In this document: piece by piece, positions 50,209 through 59,207 of the stretch
Numbering within the stretch: the first letter of the stretch is position 1
How the letters are laid out: each line of letters starts with the position of its first letter
NCBI RefSeq assembly: GCF_014196535.1
Contig: NZ_JACIDU010000001.1
Span: 1 to 64,000, forward strand
Length of the DNA: 64,000 nt
Direction of reading: 5' to 3'
Origin: Allorhizobium borbori
Lineage (GTDB): Bacteria > Pseudomonadota > Alphaproteobacteria > Rhizobiales > Rhizobiaceae
Notes under the pieces: model-generated
Database searches by the model: none
The model's input: the letters and a program-made list of their open reading frames with translations, nothing else
What the model was told of the DNA's origin: nothing
Translations under genes and position numbers: made by a program

Positions 50209-52179
50209 ATGCGACATGGCAAAGCCGCAGATCCTCCCGAACCAGCATCGCGACATGCCACGGAACAACGGTACCCCCTCACCGGATCCCACGGGGCGGT
50301 GGCGTCACACCTGATCCGCGAGGCCGAAGCGCTCTCCGCCGCCGGCTTTGGCACAGGCCTCATCGCGCGCATGGCGGATCGCGCGGCGCTCAGCGGCGCA
50401 ACTGTCGAAGACGAAATCCTCGCCAGCGGATTTACCGAGAACGACTACTTCGCCGCCTTGGCGCGCTATCTGGGCGTTGCCTTCCTGCCGCAACCTGCAT
50501 CGAACCACCTCTCCGATACGTCTGGCCTCGATATTCAGCTTTTGCGGCCGGAGATGTTGAGGCTTCATCCACCGGGCAGGCCCCCCATCATTGCCGTCGT
50601 CCCGACGGCGCCGCGGCTCTTCGAACTCGCCGCCCTGCTCGATGGTTTGCCGGACGCCCGCACGGCGCTGACCGCCACCAGCCGGAAGGCCCTGCGCGCT
50701 GCGGTCTGGAAAGCGGGCGAGCGCCGGCGCGTGCGGGAAGCCGTGACCCGCCTTTTCGACCACACACCACAGTTTTCGGCACGGGTCACACTCTGGGGCC
50801 TGCAGGGGTTTTATGGCGGCATTCTGCTCACGGCACTGACTTTCGGAGCACTTCTCGCTCCTCTCTTGACCGGTCAGGCACTGCACACCTTCCTGTCGTT
50901 CTTCTATTTTGCCGCCCTTCTGGTCCGTGCCGCCGCCCTTCTTGGCCCCAATGCAGAGCCTGTGAACATCCCACCCGCAACGCCGGACGAGACCGGCTTG
51001 CCGGTCTACACGGTCATGGTCGCGCTTTACCGTGAAAGCGCCGTGGTGCGACAACTGGTCGAAGCACTCGAACGGATCGACTGGCCTTCATCGCGGCTGG
51101 ATATCAAGCTGGTCTGTGAGGCCGGTGACACCCAAACCATTGCCGCACTGAAAGCATTGCCGCTTGGCCCTGCTTTCGAGATCGTCGAGGTACCGGCCAT
51201 GCTGCCGGTGACGAAACCGAAGGCGCTTACCTACGCGTTAAGTGGAGCGCGCGGCGCTTTCACCGTGATCTATGATGCCGAGGACCGCCCGCACCCCCGG
51301 CAGTTGCGCGAGGCCCACCGACGCTTTTCCGCCGGGCCGGCGACACTGGCCTGCCTGCAGGCTCCCCTTCATATTGCCAATGGCCGGGAAAGCGCCGTCA
51401 GCGCGTTGTTCTCAATGGAATATGCCGCCCTGTTCCGTTCGCTGCTACCGATGCTGGCACGTTCCAACCTGCCATTGCCGCTTGGCGGCACGTCCAATCA
51501 CTTCAGGACGGAGGTGCTGCGGTCCATCGGCGGATGGGACCCGTTCAACGTCACCGAAGACGCCGATCTCGGCCTGCGCCTGCACCGGCTCGGCTATCGA
51601 AGCGGGATGCTCAGCCTCCCGACCGTCGAGGACGCACCCACAGGGTTCCGCATCTGGCTCAATCAACGCACCCGCTGGTACAAGGGCTGGATGCAGACCT
51701 GGCTGGTGGTAATGCGCTCGCCATTCAGGCTTGTCCGCGAGATTGGCGTGAAGGCGAGCCTTGCCTTTCATCTCCTCATCGGTGGCATGATCCTGTCATC
51801 GCTGGCCCATCCTCTCGCCATCCTGCTTGTGGCTCATGCGCTGCACGACCTTCTTGGCGACCGACCGCTGACCACCAATGAGAACACCCTTCTGGCCATC
51901 GATCTTTTCAATGTTCTCGGCAGCTACTGGATTTTCCGGCAGATGGGCATGAAACGCATGACCCGGCAGGAGCGCCGCGCCATCGGCTGGCGGCAATGGG
52001 CCCTGCCTGTCTACTGGCTGGCGCTGTCGCTGGCTGCCTGGCGGGCCTTACCCGATCTCATCGCCCGACCGTTCTTCTGGGCGAAGACGCCGCATATCCC
52101 TGCTGCGCAGGATATGGAGGAAGAGGAAACTGGAGCGGGTAGCGGGAATCGAACCCGCGCGTTCAGCTTGGGAAGCTGA
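50209..52179 (+). CDS. Processive family-2 glycosyltransferase with an N-terminal MshEN-like domain
   Basis: The 656-residue membrane protein has an N-terminal soluble part (about 30-150) resembling the N-domain of GspE/MshE proteins (A-R-Y-L-G-V-A-F-L), two membrane helices (about 200-235), and a GT2 domain of the cellulose-synthase type. Motifs are D-A-E-D (Asp356-Asp359), T-E-D-A-D (Asp451, Asp453) and Q-R-T-R-W (486-490). Two or three C-terminal helices follow. It probably polymerises and exports a polysaccharide. The last ~15 residues are encoded by DNA antisense to tRNA-Gly, reading G-A-G-S-G-N-R-T-R-A-F-S-L-G-S, so the natural C-terminus is an accident of overlap. Product unknown. Confidence 0.82.
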   Translation: MRHGKAADPPEPASRHATEQRYPLTGSHGAVASHLIREAEALSAAGFGTGLIARMADRAALSGATVEDEILASGFTENDYFAALARYLGVAFLPQPASNHLSDTSGLDIQLLRPEMLRLHPPGRPPIIAVVPTAPRLFELAALLDGLPDARTALTATSRKALRAAVWKAGERRRVREAVTRLFDHTPQFSARVTLWGLQGFYGGILLTALTFGALLAPLLTGQALHTFLSFFYFAALLVRAAALLGPNAEPVNIPPATPDETGLPVYTVMVALYRESAVVRQLVEALERIDWPSSRLDIKLVCEAGDTQTIAALKALPLGPAFEIVEVPAMLPVTKPKALTYALSGARGAFTVIYDAEDRPHPRQLREAHRRFSAGPATLACLQAPLHIANGRESAVSALFSMEYAALFRSLLPMLARSNLPLPLGGTSNHFRTEVLRSIGGWDPFNVTEDADLGLRLHRLGYRSGMLSLPTVEDAPTGFRIWLNQRTRWYKGWMQTWLVVMRSPFRLVREIGVKASLAFHLLIGGMILSSLAHPLAILLVAHALHDLLGDRPLTTNENTLLAIDLFNVLGSYWIFRQMGMKRMTRQERRAIGWRQWALPVYWLALSLAAWRALPDLIARPFFWAKTPHIPAAQDMEEEETGAGSGNRTRAFSLGS

Positions 52180-52204
52180 CAGGCTACCATTACATCATAC
52201 CCGC
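52131..52204 (-). tRNA. tRNA-Gly (anticodon CCC), CCA encoded
   Basis: Acceptor GCGGGTA pairs with TACCCGC, the D arm contains ATGATGTAATGGTAG, the anticodon loop is TTCCCAA with CCC and the T arm contains GGTTCGATTCC. CCA is encoded at 52133-52131. Its 3' half lies antisense to the end of the glycosyltransferase gene. A small CGCGTC/GACGCG hairpin (52209-52224) separates it from dcd. Confidence 0.95.
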
Positions 52205-52269
52205 CCGGCGCGTCTCACGACGCGAAGACTGCCGCACTCTTCTGACAGTTCGCCGGCTCTGTCAAGCAC

Positions 52270-53367
52270 TCACGATACGCGGAAATGCTTCGAGAGCTTC
52301 AGGCCCTGCGCCTGATAGTTGGAACCAAGGCCCGAGCCATAGAGCGCGGCCGGCGGCTCCTGCATGTGTTCGTAAATCAGGCGACCGACGATCTGGCCAT
52401 GCTCCAGAATGAAGGGAACCTCGTGACTGCGAACCTCCAGCACGGCGCGGCTGCCAGCGCCACCGGCACCCGCATGGCCGAAACCCGGATCGAAGAAGCC
52501 GGCATAATGCACGCGGAATTCGCCGACGAGCGGGTCATAGGGCGTCATTTCCGCCGCATAGAGCGGCGGCACATGCACCGCCTCGCGGGAGACGAGAATG
52601 TAGAACTCGTCGGGATCGAGGATCAACTCATCGCGACCGCGGCTGTAGAGCGGCTCCCAGAAGTCGTAGAGATCGTGAGCGGCCTTGATGTCCACATCGA
52701 TGACCGCCGTATGGTGCTTGCCGCGATAGCCGACGAGGCCATCCGGCCCCACGCCCTTGAGATCGATGGAGAGCGCAATGCCGCCGCCCGAAACGTTCGG
52801 GCGCTCGCTTGCGACGAGCGTTTCCGCCTCATGCAGCGCGAGAAGCTCGGCTTCCGACAGGAGCGCATGACCGACGCGGAAACGGATCTGCGACAGACGA
52901 GACCCCTTTCGCACAACGATCGGGAAGGTGCGCGGCGACACTTCGAGATAAAGCCCGCCAGTGTAACCCGCCGGGATCTTGTCGAATTCCTGGGCGAAAT
53001 CGGTGATGACGCGCGTAAAGATGTCGAGCCGGCCCGTGGAACTCTTGGGGTTGGCCGAGGCGGACAGAGCCGCCGGCAGCGCCAGGCTTTCCATCAGCGG
53101 CACGATATAGACACAGCCGGTTTCGAGAACCGCGCCGCCTTCAAGATCGACCTCGTGCAGCTTCAGCCGCTCCAGCTTGTCGGCCACCCGATGACCGGGG
53201 CCGGGCATGAAACTGGCGCGCACGCGATAGGCTTTCGGTCCGAGCCTGAGATCGAGGCTGGCCGGTTGCACCTGATCGGCATCGAGGCGTGCCGTGCTTT
53301 TCAAGGCGCCTGTCGCAAACAGCGCATGGATGGCGCTATCGGCCAGAATTCCCGGTTTGTCCGTCAT
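52270..53367 (-). CDS. dcd: 2'-deoxycytidine 5'-triphosphate deaminase, double-domain type
   Basis: The 365-residue protein is nearly twice the length of E. coli Dcd and carries two dUTPase-like halves, as in the long alphaproteobacterial form. The first half has S-A-N-P-K-S-S-T-G-R-L-D and the block G-G-L-Y-L-E-V; the second has V-P-F-I-L-E-H-G-Q-I-V-G-R-L. Dcd makes dUTP from dCTP for thymidylate synthesis. I take ATG 53367 (AGGGAAA nine bases upstream); ATG 53373 is too close to the ribosome site. It is divergent from metZ. Confidence 0.88.
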   Translation of the reverse strand: MTDKPGILADSAIHALFATGALKSTARLDADQVQPASLDLRLGPKAYRVRASFMPGPGHRVADKLERLKLHEVDLEGGAVLETGCVYIVPLMESLALPAALSASANPKSSTGRLDIFTRVITDFAQEFDKIPAGYTGGLYLEVSPRTFPIVVRKGSRLSQIRFRVGHALLSEAELLALHEAETLVASERPNVSGGGIALSIDLKGVGPDGLVGYRGKHHTAVIDVDIKAAHDLYDFWEPLYSRGRDELILDPDEFYILVSREAVHVPPLYAAEMTPYDPLVGEFRVHYAGFFDPGFGHAGAGGAGSRAVLEVRSHEVPFILEHGQIVGRLIYEHMQEPPAALYGSGLGSNYQAQGLKLSKHFRVS

Positions 53368-53412
53368 GGTCATTTTCCCTGTCTGACCGGGGACAGAAGC
53401 AAACTCTGCCGC

Positions 53413-53441
53413 TTGACGCAAGGCGCAAGCGGGCGTAATGC
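53413..53441 (+). promoter_or_regulatory. Probable metZ promoter
   Basis: TTGACG (53413-53418) and TAATGC (53436-53441) are 17 bases apart. Transcription from it would begin just before the SAM-II aptamer at 53453, which is the expected arrangement. Confidence 0.55.
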
Positions 53442-53452
53442 ACATCCTATTC

Positions 53453-53511
53453 CGTGGTGATTTGGCCGGTCGGCTTGCAGCCACGTTAAACAAGTAGCTA
53501 AAAAGGCCGGG
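53453..53511 (+). promoter_or_regulatory. SAM-II riboswitch upstream of metZ
   Basis: The SAM-II (metA motif) layout is present. CGTGG (53453-53457) pairs with CCACG (53481-53485) as P1. The loop TGATTTGGCCGG precedes GCTTGCAG. The conserved AAACAAGTAGCTAAAAAGG follows and leads to GGCCGGG, which can form the H-type pseudoknot with the loop. SAM-II occurs in alphaproteobacteria ahead of methionine genes. SAM binding should reduce metZ expression. An intrinsic terminator follows nine bases later. Confidence 0.9.
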
Positions 53512-53519
53512 TTGCTATC

Positions 53520-53549
53520 AAACCGGTCTGCTTTTCGCGACCGGTTTTT
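53520..53549 (+). terminator. Intrinsic terminator between SAM-II riboswitch and metZ
   Basis: AAACCGGTC (53520-53528) pairs with GACCGGTTT (53539-53547), and the stem runs into TTTTTGTTTT. It sits between riboswitch and the metZ ATG (53568), which suggests control by premature termination. Sequestering of the ribosome site is an alternative. Confidence 0.82.
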
Positions 53550-53567
53550 GTTTTGAAGGCAACCGAT

Positions 53568-54752
53568 ATGACCAAGACATGGCGCCCCGCAACTCAACTC
53601 GTTCACGGCGGCACACTACGTTCTCCTTATGGCGAAACCTCCGAAGCGATCTATCTGACGCAGGGCTTCGTCTATGAAAACTCCGCCGCCGCCGAGGCCC
53701 GCTTCAAGGGCGAGACGGAAGGCTTCATTTATGCCCGCTACGCCAGCCCGACGAACGACATGTTCGAAAAGCGCATGTGCCTGCTGGAAGGGGCGGAAGA
53801 CGCCCGCGCCCTCGCTTCGGGCATGGCCGCCGTTGCAGCCGCCATTCTCTGCCAGGTCAAGGCTGGCGACCACATCGTCGCCGCCCGTGCGCTCTTCGGC
53901 TCCTGCCGCTGGGTGGTCGAAACGCTGGCACCGCGCTACGGTGTCGAATGCACGCTGATCGACGGACGCGACCTGAAGAACTGGGAAAGCGCGATCCGCC
54001 CGAACACCAAGCTGTTCTTCCTCGAAAGCCCGACCAATCCGACGCTGGAAGTGGTGGACATCGCAGGCGTGGCCGCACTTGCCAAGCAGATCGGCGCCAA
54101 GACGGTGGTCGACAACGTGTTCGCCACGCCGCTCTTCCAGAAGCCGCTCGAACTCGGTGTCGATATCGTCGTCTATTCCGCCACGAAGCATATCGATGGT
54201 CAGGGCCGCTGCCTCGGCGGCGTCGTTCTCGCCGACAAGCAGTGGATGGAAGAAGAGTTTCAGGATTACTTCCGCCACACGGGCCCGGCCATGTCGCCGT
54301 TCAACGCCTGGGTGCTGCTGAAGGGGCTTGAGACGCTGCCGCTACGCATTCGCCAGCAGGCCGCCAATGCCGCAGCCATCGCCGATGCGCTGGCCGACAG
54401 CAAGAAGGTGGCACGCGTCATCTATCCGGGCCGGAAGGACCATCCGCAGGCTGACATCATCGCCAAGCAGATGACCGGCGGCTCGACGCTGGTGGCGCTG
54501 GAACTGAAGGGCGGCAAGGAAGCGGCCTTCGCGCTTCAGGATGCCCTGAAGATCGTCAAGATCTCCAACAATCTCGGCGATGCCCGCAGCCTGATCACCC
54601 ATCCGGCCACGACGACGCACAAGAACCTGACCGACGAGGCCCGCGCCGAACTCGGCATTTCCGGCGGCACGCTGCGCCTCTCCGCCGGTATCGAGGACAC
54701 GCAGGACCTGATCGAGGACGTCCTTGCCGCGCTCGACAAGGTTCAGGGCTGA
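53568..54752 (+). CDS. metZ: O-succinylhomoserine sulfhydrylase
   Basis: MetZ makes homocysteine from O-succinylhomoserine and sulfide with PLP, bypassing cystathionine. The 394-residue protein belongs to the Cys/Met metabolism PLP family: Y-A-R-Y-A-S-P-T-N near residue 50, S-G-M-A-A-V, F-L-E-S-P-T-N-P, the PLP lysine in S-A-T-K-H-I-D-G-Q-G and L-S-A-G-I-E-D near the end. The start ATG is at 53568; an in-frame TTG before it is not needed. The SAM-II riboswitch and terminator upstream tie it to methionine supply. Confidence 0.94.
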   Translation: MTKTWRPATQLVHGGTLRSPYGETSEAIYLTQGFVYENSAAAEARFKGETEGFIYARYASPTNDMFEKRMCLLEGAEDARALASGMAAVAAAILCQVKAGDHIVAARALFGSCRWVVETLAPRYGVECTLIDGRDLKNWESAIRPNTKLFFLESPTNPTLEVVDIAGVAALAKQIGAKTVVDNVFATPLFQKPLELGVDIVVYSATKHIDGQGRCLGGVVLADKQWMEEEFQDYFRHTGPAMSPFNAWVLLKGLETLPLRIRQQAANAAAIADALADSKKVARVIYPGRKDHPQADIIAKQMTGGSTLVALELKGGKEAAFALQDALKIVKISNNLGDARSLITHPATTTHKNLTDEARAELGISGGTLRLSAGIEDTQDLIEDVLAALDKVQG

Positions 54753-54830
54753 TCCGGGCTTCCGGATCACCACCCCTTCGCATCCGTTCGGCAAGGGCTT
54801 TCTTGACCTTGCCGCAAAGCTGTAGAATAT

Positions 54831-54879
54831 GTTGCGGGGTCAAGCCGTTGATCCCGCAACCCCGGACCTTGTATCCGGG
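54831..54879 (+). repeat. Two abutting hairpins between metZ and apaG
   Basis: GTTGCGGGGTCAA (54831-54843) pairs over 13 positions, with one G-T wobble, with TTGATCCCGCAAC (54848-54860) around a four-base loop. One base later CCCGGA (54861-54866) pairs with TCCGGG (54874-54879). The second ends 18 bases before the apaG start. Neither has a clear U-tract. They may end metZ transcripts or structure the apaG leader. Confidence 0.55.
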
Positions 54880-54897
54880 AAAGGAAAAGGTGGTCCG

Positions 54898-55290
54898 ATG
54901 TATCGTGCCCGCACGCGCGACATCGAAATTTCAGTTGAGCCGTTTTATCTGGAGGAGCAATCCGATCCGGAAGACAATCGCTATGTCTGGGGTTATCGCA
55001 TCGTCATCGCCAACCACTCCGACAATGCCGTGACGCTCACGCACCGCTACTGGCATATCACCGACGAGAACGGGCAGGTGGATGAAGTGACCGGCCCCGG
55101 CGTCATCGGCGACCAGCCGCGCATTCTGCCCGGCGGCGTCTACGAATATTCCTCCGGATGCCCGCTCGACACCCCGTCGGGCATGATGTTCGGCCATTTC
55201 CGCATGGAAACGGACGAAGGCGACATTTTCAACGCCGACATTCCCGCCTTCTCTCTCGATCTTCCGGGTCTGGTCCGCATTCTGAACTGA
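54898..55290 (+). CDS. apaG: ApaG protein
   Basis: The 130-residue protein is a fibronectin-III-like beta sandwich with [29 protein letters not shown] and [20 protein letters not shown]. ApaG is a conserved protein of disputed function. In E. coli it is linked to the ksgA-apaH cluster, which is absent here. ATG 54898 has AAGGTGG upstream. The Mg2+ ATPase gene starts 46 bases after it. Confidence 0.93.
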   Translation: MYRARTRDIEISVEPFYLEEQSDPEDNRYVWGYRIVIANHSDNAVTLTHRYWHITDENGQVDEVTGPGVIGDQPRILPGGVYEYSSGCPLDTPSGMMFGHFRMETDEGDIFNADIPAFSLDLPGLVRILN

Positions 55291-55336
55291 GGCGCATTCC
55301 CGCGCCCGGCTTTCTTTCCCCTTGAGGGAGGTCCCC

Positions 55337-57931
55337 ATGCCTCTGGCCCAAACCCGAAACAGCACCGCCAATCCCTACTGGTCGAAGCCCACCGATGAAC
55401 TGACCGCGGCGCTTGGCAGCGGCCCGGCGGGCCTTTCCACAGCCGAGGCCGAAAGCCGGCTCGCGACCGAGGGGCCTAACCGCATCGGCAAGGCGCAAAG
55501 CGCCAGCGGCCTCGTCATTTTCCTGCGCCAGTTCGCCAGCCCGCTGGTGCTCATCCTCGTCTTTGCCGCGATCGTTTCCGCCTTCACTGGCGAACTTCAG
55601 GAAGCGACCATCATCGCGCTCATCATTCTTGCAAGCTGCGTTCTGAGCTTCACGCAAGAATACGGGGCCTCCAAGGCCATGCAGGCGTTGAGAGCCAGCA
55701 TTTCGCGACGGGCGAACGTGGTGCGCGACGGGCGGGAACAATCCATCGATGCAGAGACCATCGTGCCCGGCGATATCGTCCAGCTTGCCGCCGGCAATCT
55801 CATTCCCGCCGACGGGGTCCTCATCGAAGCGCGCGACTTCAATGTCAGCGAAGCGGCAATGACCGGTGAGACCTTTCCAGTCGTGAAGGGGCCGGGCACA
55901 AGCCCGGCGGATGCGCCGCTCGCCAAGCGCAACAACATGGTTTGCACCGGCACCTCCGTGCGCAGCGGCACGGCCACCATGCTGGCCGTGACCACCGGTA
56001 ACAAGACCGAGTTTGCCAAGATCGCGGAATCTCTGGAGCGCTCCGCGCCCGAGACCGCCTTCAACATCGGCATGAAGCGCTTCGGCTATCTGATGTCGCA
56101 GGTGATGCTGGCCATCGTGCTCATCGTCTTCATCTTCAACCTGCTGTTCGGCCGTCCGCTGACGGATTCACTGCTTTTCTCGCTGGCGCTGGCCGTGGGG
56201 CTGACACCGGAACTCCTGCCGGCAATCATCAGCGTGACGCTGGCACGCGGGGCAAAAACGCTGGCGGCTGGTGGGGTGATCGTGCGTCGGCTGGACGCCA
56301 TCGAAAATCTCGGCAGCATGGACATTCTGTGCACCGACAAGACCGGCACGCTGACGGAGGGCGTGATCCATCTGGACGCCGCCTTCGATACGGCCGGGGC
56401 GGCTTCGGCGGACGTGATGCTCTGGGCGGGGCTCAACGCCCGTCTGCAACGCGGTATCGCCAACCCGCTGGACGAGGCGATCGCCGCCAGCGACGCCGGC
56501 AAGCTCGACATTTCCGCCTTCGAGAAAGTCGATGAAATTCCATACGATTTCATTCGCAAGCGGCTATCCATCATCGTGCGCGACAAGGTGCGGGGCGATG
56601 ATCTGACGGTATGCAAGGGCGCTGTCGCCAATGTGCTCGAAACTTGCGACACGGTTCTGGAGGGTGGCGTGCCCCAGCCGCTCGACGATACGCGTCGCGA
56701 AGCTCTCGATACCCGGTTCCGGGACTGGAGCAATCAGGGTTATCGCGTTCTCGGCCTCGCCATTGCCCGCCGCCCGAACAAGGATGGCTACAGCCGTGAT
56801 GACGAAAACGGCTTGAGCTTCGCCGGCTTCCTGCTCTTTCTCGATCCGCCGAAGCCGGGTATCAGCGAAGCTCTGGCCGCCTTCCAGGCGCGCGGCATCG
56901 CCCTCAAGGTCATTTCCGGCGACAATCGCTATGTGGCCCGCCATCTGGCCGAACAGGTTGGATTGAAGGTCACCGGTCTCCTGACCGGCGAAGACCTCGA
57001 CCGGATGACCGACGAAGCCCTGTTCGGCGCGGCATCCACGACCACGCTTTTTGCGGAAATCGACCCGAACCAGAAGGAGCGGATCATCCGGGCACTGAAG
57101 CGGCACGGCCACACGGTCGGCTATCTCGGCGACGGCATCAACGATGCGCCGGCGCTGCACGCCGCCGATACCGGCATTTCCGTTGACAGCGCCGTGGACG
57201 TGGCGCGCGAGGCTGCCGATATCCTGCTGATGAAACGCGATCTGGGCATTCTGCTTTCGGGCGTGGACGACGGGCGGCGGACCTTCACGAATACGATGAA
57301 ATACGTGCAGATCACCACCAGCGCCAATTTCGGCAACATGATCAGCATGGCCTTTGCCTCGCTCTATCTACCGTTCCTGCCGCTTCTGGCCAAGCAGATC
57401 CTGCTCAACAACTTCCTGTCGGATTTCCCCTCACTGGCCATTGCCCGCGACAACACGGATGCGGAGGACGTCCAGAAGCCGAAGCAATGGGACATCGCCC
57501 ATATCCGTCGCTTCATGATCAGCTTCGGGCTGGTCAGTTCGTTCTTCGATTTCGTGACCTTCGGCTTCCTGCTCTACGTCATTCAGGCGGACGAGACACT
57601 GTTCCGCACCGGCTGGTTCGTGGAATCCGTGCTGACGCAGCTCTTCATCGTCTATGTGGTGCGCACCCGCAAACACTTCTGGCAAAGCCGCCCGGCGAGC
57701 CTGCTGATCACGCTGAGCATCGCCGTTGGTCTCATCGCCATCGCCCTGCCCTACACGCCGCTCGCCGCCGATCTCGGCTTCACGCCACTACCGCTTTCCG
57801 TGCTGGCCGGGCTGACGGGCATCACGCTCGTTTATCTCGCAGTGTCGGAAACCACCAAGCGGGTGCTTTTTGCCCATTACGACAAGCCACCGAAGCGCAA
57901 GGGGCGGCATAAGCCGCTGATCCGGCTGTAA
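55337..57931 (+). CDS. mgtA: Magnesium-translocating P-type ATPase (MgtA/MgtB type)
   Basis: The 864-residue P3B-type ATPase imports Mg2+. It has A-domain M-T-G-E-T-F-P-V, the phosphorylation motif D-K-T-G-T-L-T-E, the P-domain G-D-G-I-N-D-A-P-A-L-H and about ten membrane helices. ATG 55337 follows GAGGGAGG. Only 46 bases separate it from apaG, too little for an mgtL/M-box-type leader, so it is probably co-transcribed with apaG or has a very short promoter. Its convergent neighbour is hslO. MgtA or MgtB is a naming choice. Confidence 0.93.
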   Translation: MPLAQTRNSTANPYWSKPTDELTAALGSGPAGLSTAEAESRLATEGPNRIGKAQSASGLVIFLRQFASPLVLILVFAAIVSAFTGELQEATIIALIILASCVLSFTQEYGASKAMQALRASISRRANVVRDGREQSIDAETIVPGDIVQLAAGNLIPADGVLIEARDFNVSEAAMTGETFPVVKGPGTSPADAPLAKRNNMVCTGTSVRSGTATMLAVTTGNKTEFAKIAESLERSAPETAFNIGMKRFGYLMSQVMLAIVLIVFIFNLLFGRPLTDSLLFSLALAVGLTPELLPAIISVTLARGAKTLAAGGVIVRRLDAIENLGSMDILCTDKTGTLTEGVIHLDAAFDTAGAASADVMLWAGLNARLQRGIANPLDEAIAASDAGKLDISAFEKVDEIPYDFIRKRLSIIVRDKVRGDDLTVCKGAVANVLETCDTVLEGGVPQPLDDTRREALDTRFRDWSNQGYRVLGLAIARRPNKDGYSRDDENGLSFAGFLLFLDPPKPGISEALAAFQARGIALKVISGDNRYVARHLAEQVGLKVTGLLTGEDLDRMTDEALFGAASTTTLFAEIDPNQKERIIRALKRHGHTVGYLGDGINDAPALHAADTGISVDSAVDVAREAADILLMKRDLGILLSGVDDGRRTFTNTMKYVQITTSANFGNMISMAFASLYLPFLPLLAKQILLNNFLSDFPSLAIARDNTDAEDVQKPKQWDIAHIRRFMISFGLVSSFFDFVTFGFLLYVIQADETLFRTGWFVESVLTQLFIVYVVRTRKHFWQSRPASLLITLSIAVGLIAIALPYTPLAADLGFTPLPLSVLAGLTGITLVYLAVSETTKRVLFAHYDKPPKRKGRHKPLIRL

Positions 57932-57937
57932 CGCAAA

Positions 57938-57963
57938 CACCTCCGACCTTTCGGCCAGAGGTG
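57938..57963. terminator. Hairpin between convergent mgtA and hslO
   Basis: CACCTC (57938-57943) and GAGGTG (57958-57963) pair around a loop with an inner CCGA/TCGG. It lies in the only 65 bases between two convergent genes, so it is a candidate shared terminator. No strong U-tract is seen. Confidence 0.45.
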
Positions 57964-57996
57964 CGGACAGTTCCAACGGATTTCAGACCAAAGGGC

Positions 57997-58983
57997 TTAC
58001 GCCGAAAGCACTTCCTCGGCCTGGTACCGATAGGTCGTGGAGCAGAACTCGCAGGAGACGGAAATGGCGCCATCCTCGATGCTGTCCTCGATATCCTGCC
58101 GCGAAAAGCCCTTGAGCACGCCGAGCAGCTTGTCGCGGGCACAGGTGCAGCGGTCGAGCACGGGCTGTGAGGGATAGATGCGCACGCCGCGTTCGTGGAA
58201 CAGACGATAAAGCAGACGTTCGGCACCGATCTGCGGATCGGTCAGTTCGTCCATATCGGCGGTTTCCACCAGCATGCGGGCTTCCGTCCAGCTATCGTCC
58301 TCGCTGTGGGCGTGTTCGTCATAGCCTTCGCCGCCATGAAGATCGGGCTGGCGCATCCGTTCCGGCGCATCCGGCAGGAACTGCGCGATAATGCCACCGG
58401 CCCGCCAGCCACGATGCGGCTTGCCATCGGCATCACGACCGAAGAATTCGGCCACACCAAGCCGCACCCGCGTCGGGATCTGCTCCGACTGGCGGAAATA
58501 GGTGCCGGCGATTTCTTCCAGCGATGAACCGTCGAGCGGCACGATGCCCTGATAGGGCTGCATGAAGGAGCCCTGATCGATGGTCAGCGCCAGCACGCCC
58601 GCGCCAAGCAGTTCGGGCGGCGTGGTCCTGCCGGCGGCGACCGCCTCGGCCAGCCGCACGTCATCGAAGCGGGCATAGGCACGGATGCGATCCGGCGAGG
58701 TGAAATCGGCGACGAGAAGATCGACCGGGCCATCGCTGCGGGTCTGCACCGTGAACTTGCCCTCGAACTTCAGCGAGGTTCCGATCAGTGCCGTCAACAC
58801 GATGGCTTCGGCGAGAAGCCGGGCAACAGGTGCGGGATAATCGTGCCGGCCCAGAATGGCGTCCAGCATCGGGCCGATCTGCACGGCGCGACCGCGCACG
58901 TCGAGACCTTCCACCTGAAAGGGCACGACACGATCGTCGCCGGCAAGGGCCAGATCTTCAAGCCGCATGGCATCATCGGTCAT
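57997..58983 (-). CDS. hslO: Hsp33 redox-regulated chaperone
   Basis: HslO is a holdase that is switched on by oxidation and unfolding of its zinc domain. The 328-residue protein has the N-terminal chaperone domain and the C-terminal zinc switch: R-C-T-C-A-R-D and C-E-F-C-S-T-T-Y supply the four cysteines (C-X-C and C-X2-C). An acidic His-rich insert (E-H-A-H-S-E-D-D-S) is seen in the linker. ATG 58983 is the family start. It follows argF after 224 bases on the same strand; that spacer has room for a promoter but no gene. Confidence 0.95.
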   Translation of the reverse strand: MTDDAMRLEDLALAGDDRVVPFQVEGLDVRGRAVQIGPMLDAILGRHDYPAPVARLLAEAIVLTALIGTSLKFEGKFTVQTRSDGPVDLLVADFTSPDRIRAYARFDDVRLAEAVAAGRTTPPELLGAGVLALTIDQGSFMQPYQGIVPLDGSSLEEIAGTYFRQSEQIPTRVRLGVAEFFGRDADGKPHRGWRAGGIIAQFLPDAPERMRQPDLHGGEGYDEHAHSEDDSWTEARMLVETADMDELTDPQIGAERLLYRLFHERGVRIYPSQPVLDRCTCARDKLLGVLKGFSRQDIEDSIEDGAISVSCEFCSTTYRYQAEEVLSA

Positions 58984-59207
58984 CGCAGTTCTCCTTGCGG
59001 CCCGCGCAGGCGCGGCCGTACTGGCGGCACGGCAAGGGTGTTGACAAGCCCGAAAAGCCCTGTGCGCCCCTGCGAATGGGTGAAATATCGACCGGCATCT
59101 GTCCGCTTGCAACGCCGTTCCGCGCGGCGAGAACCGCCGCGTCTTTCGTTGCCGGACAGATGGGGGCTTCACCCGAAAAGGTCAAGCCCGTTGACGGTCA
59201 AGGCGCG

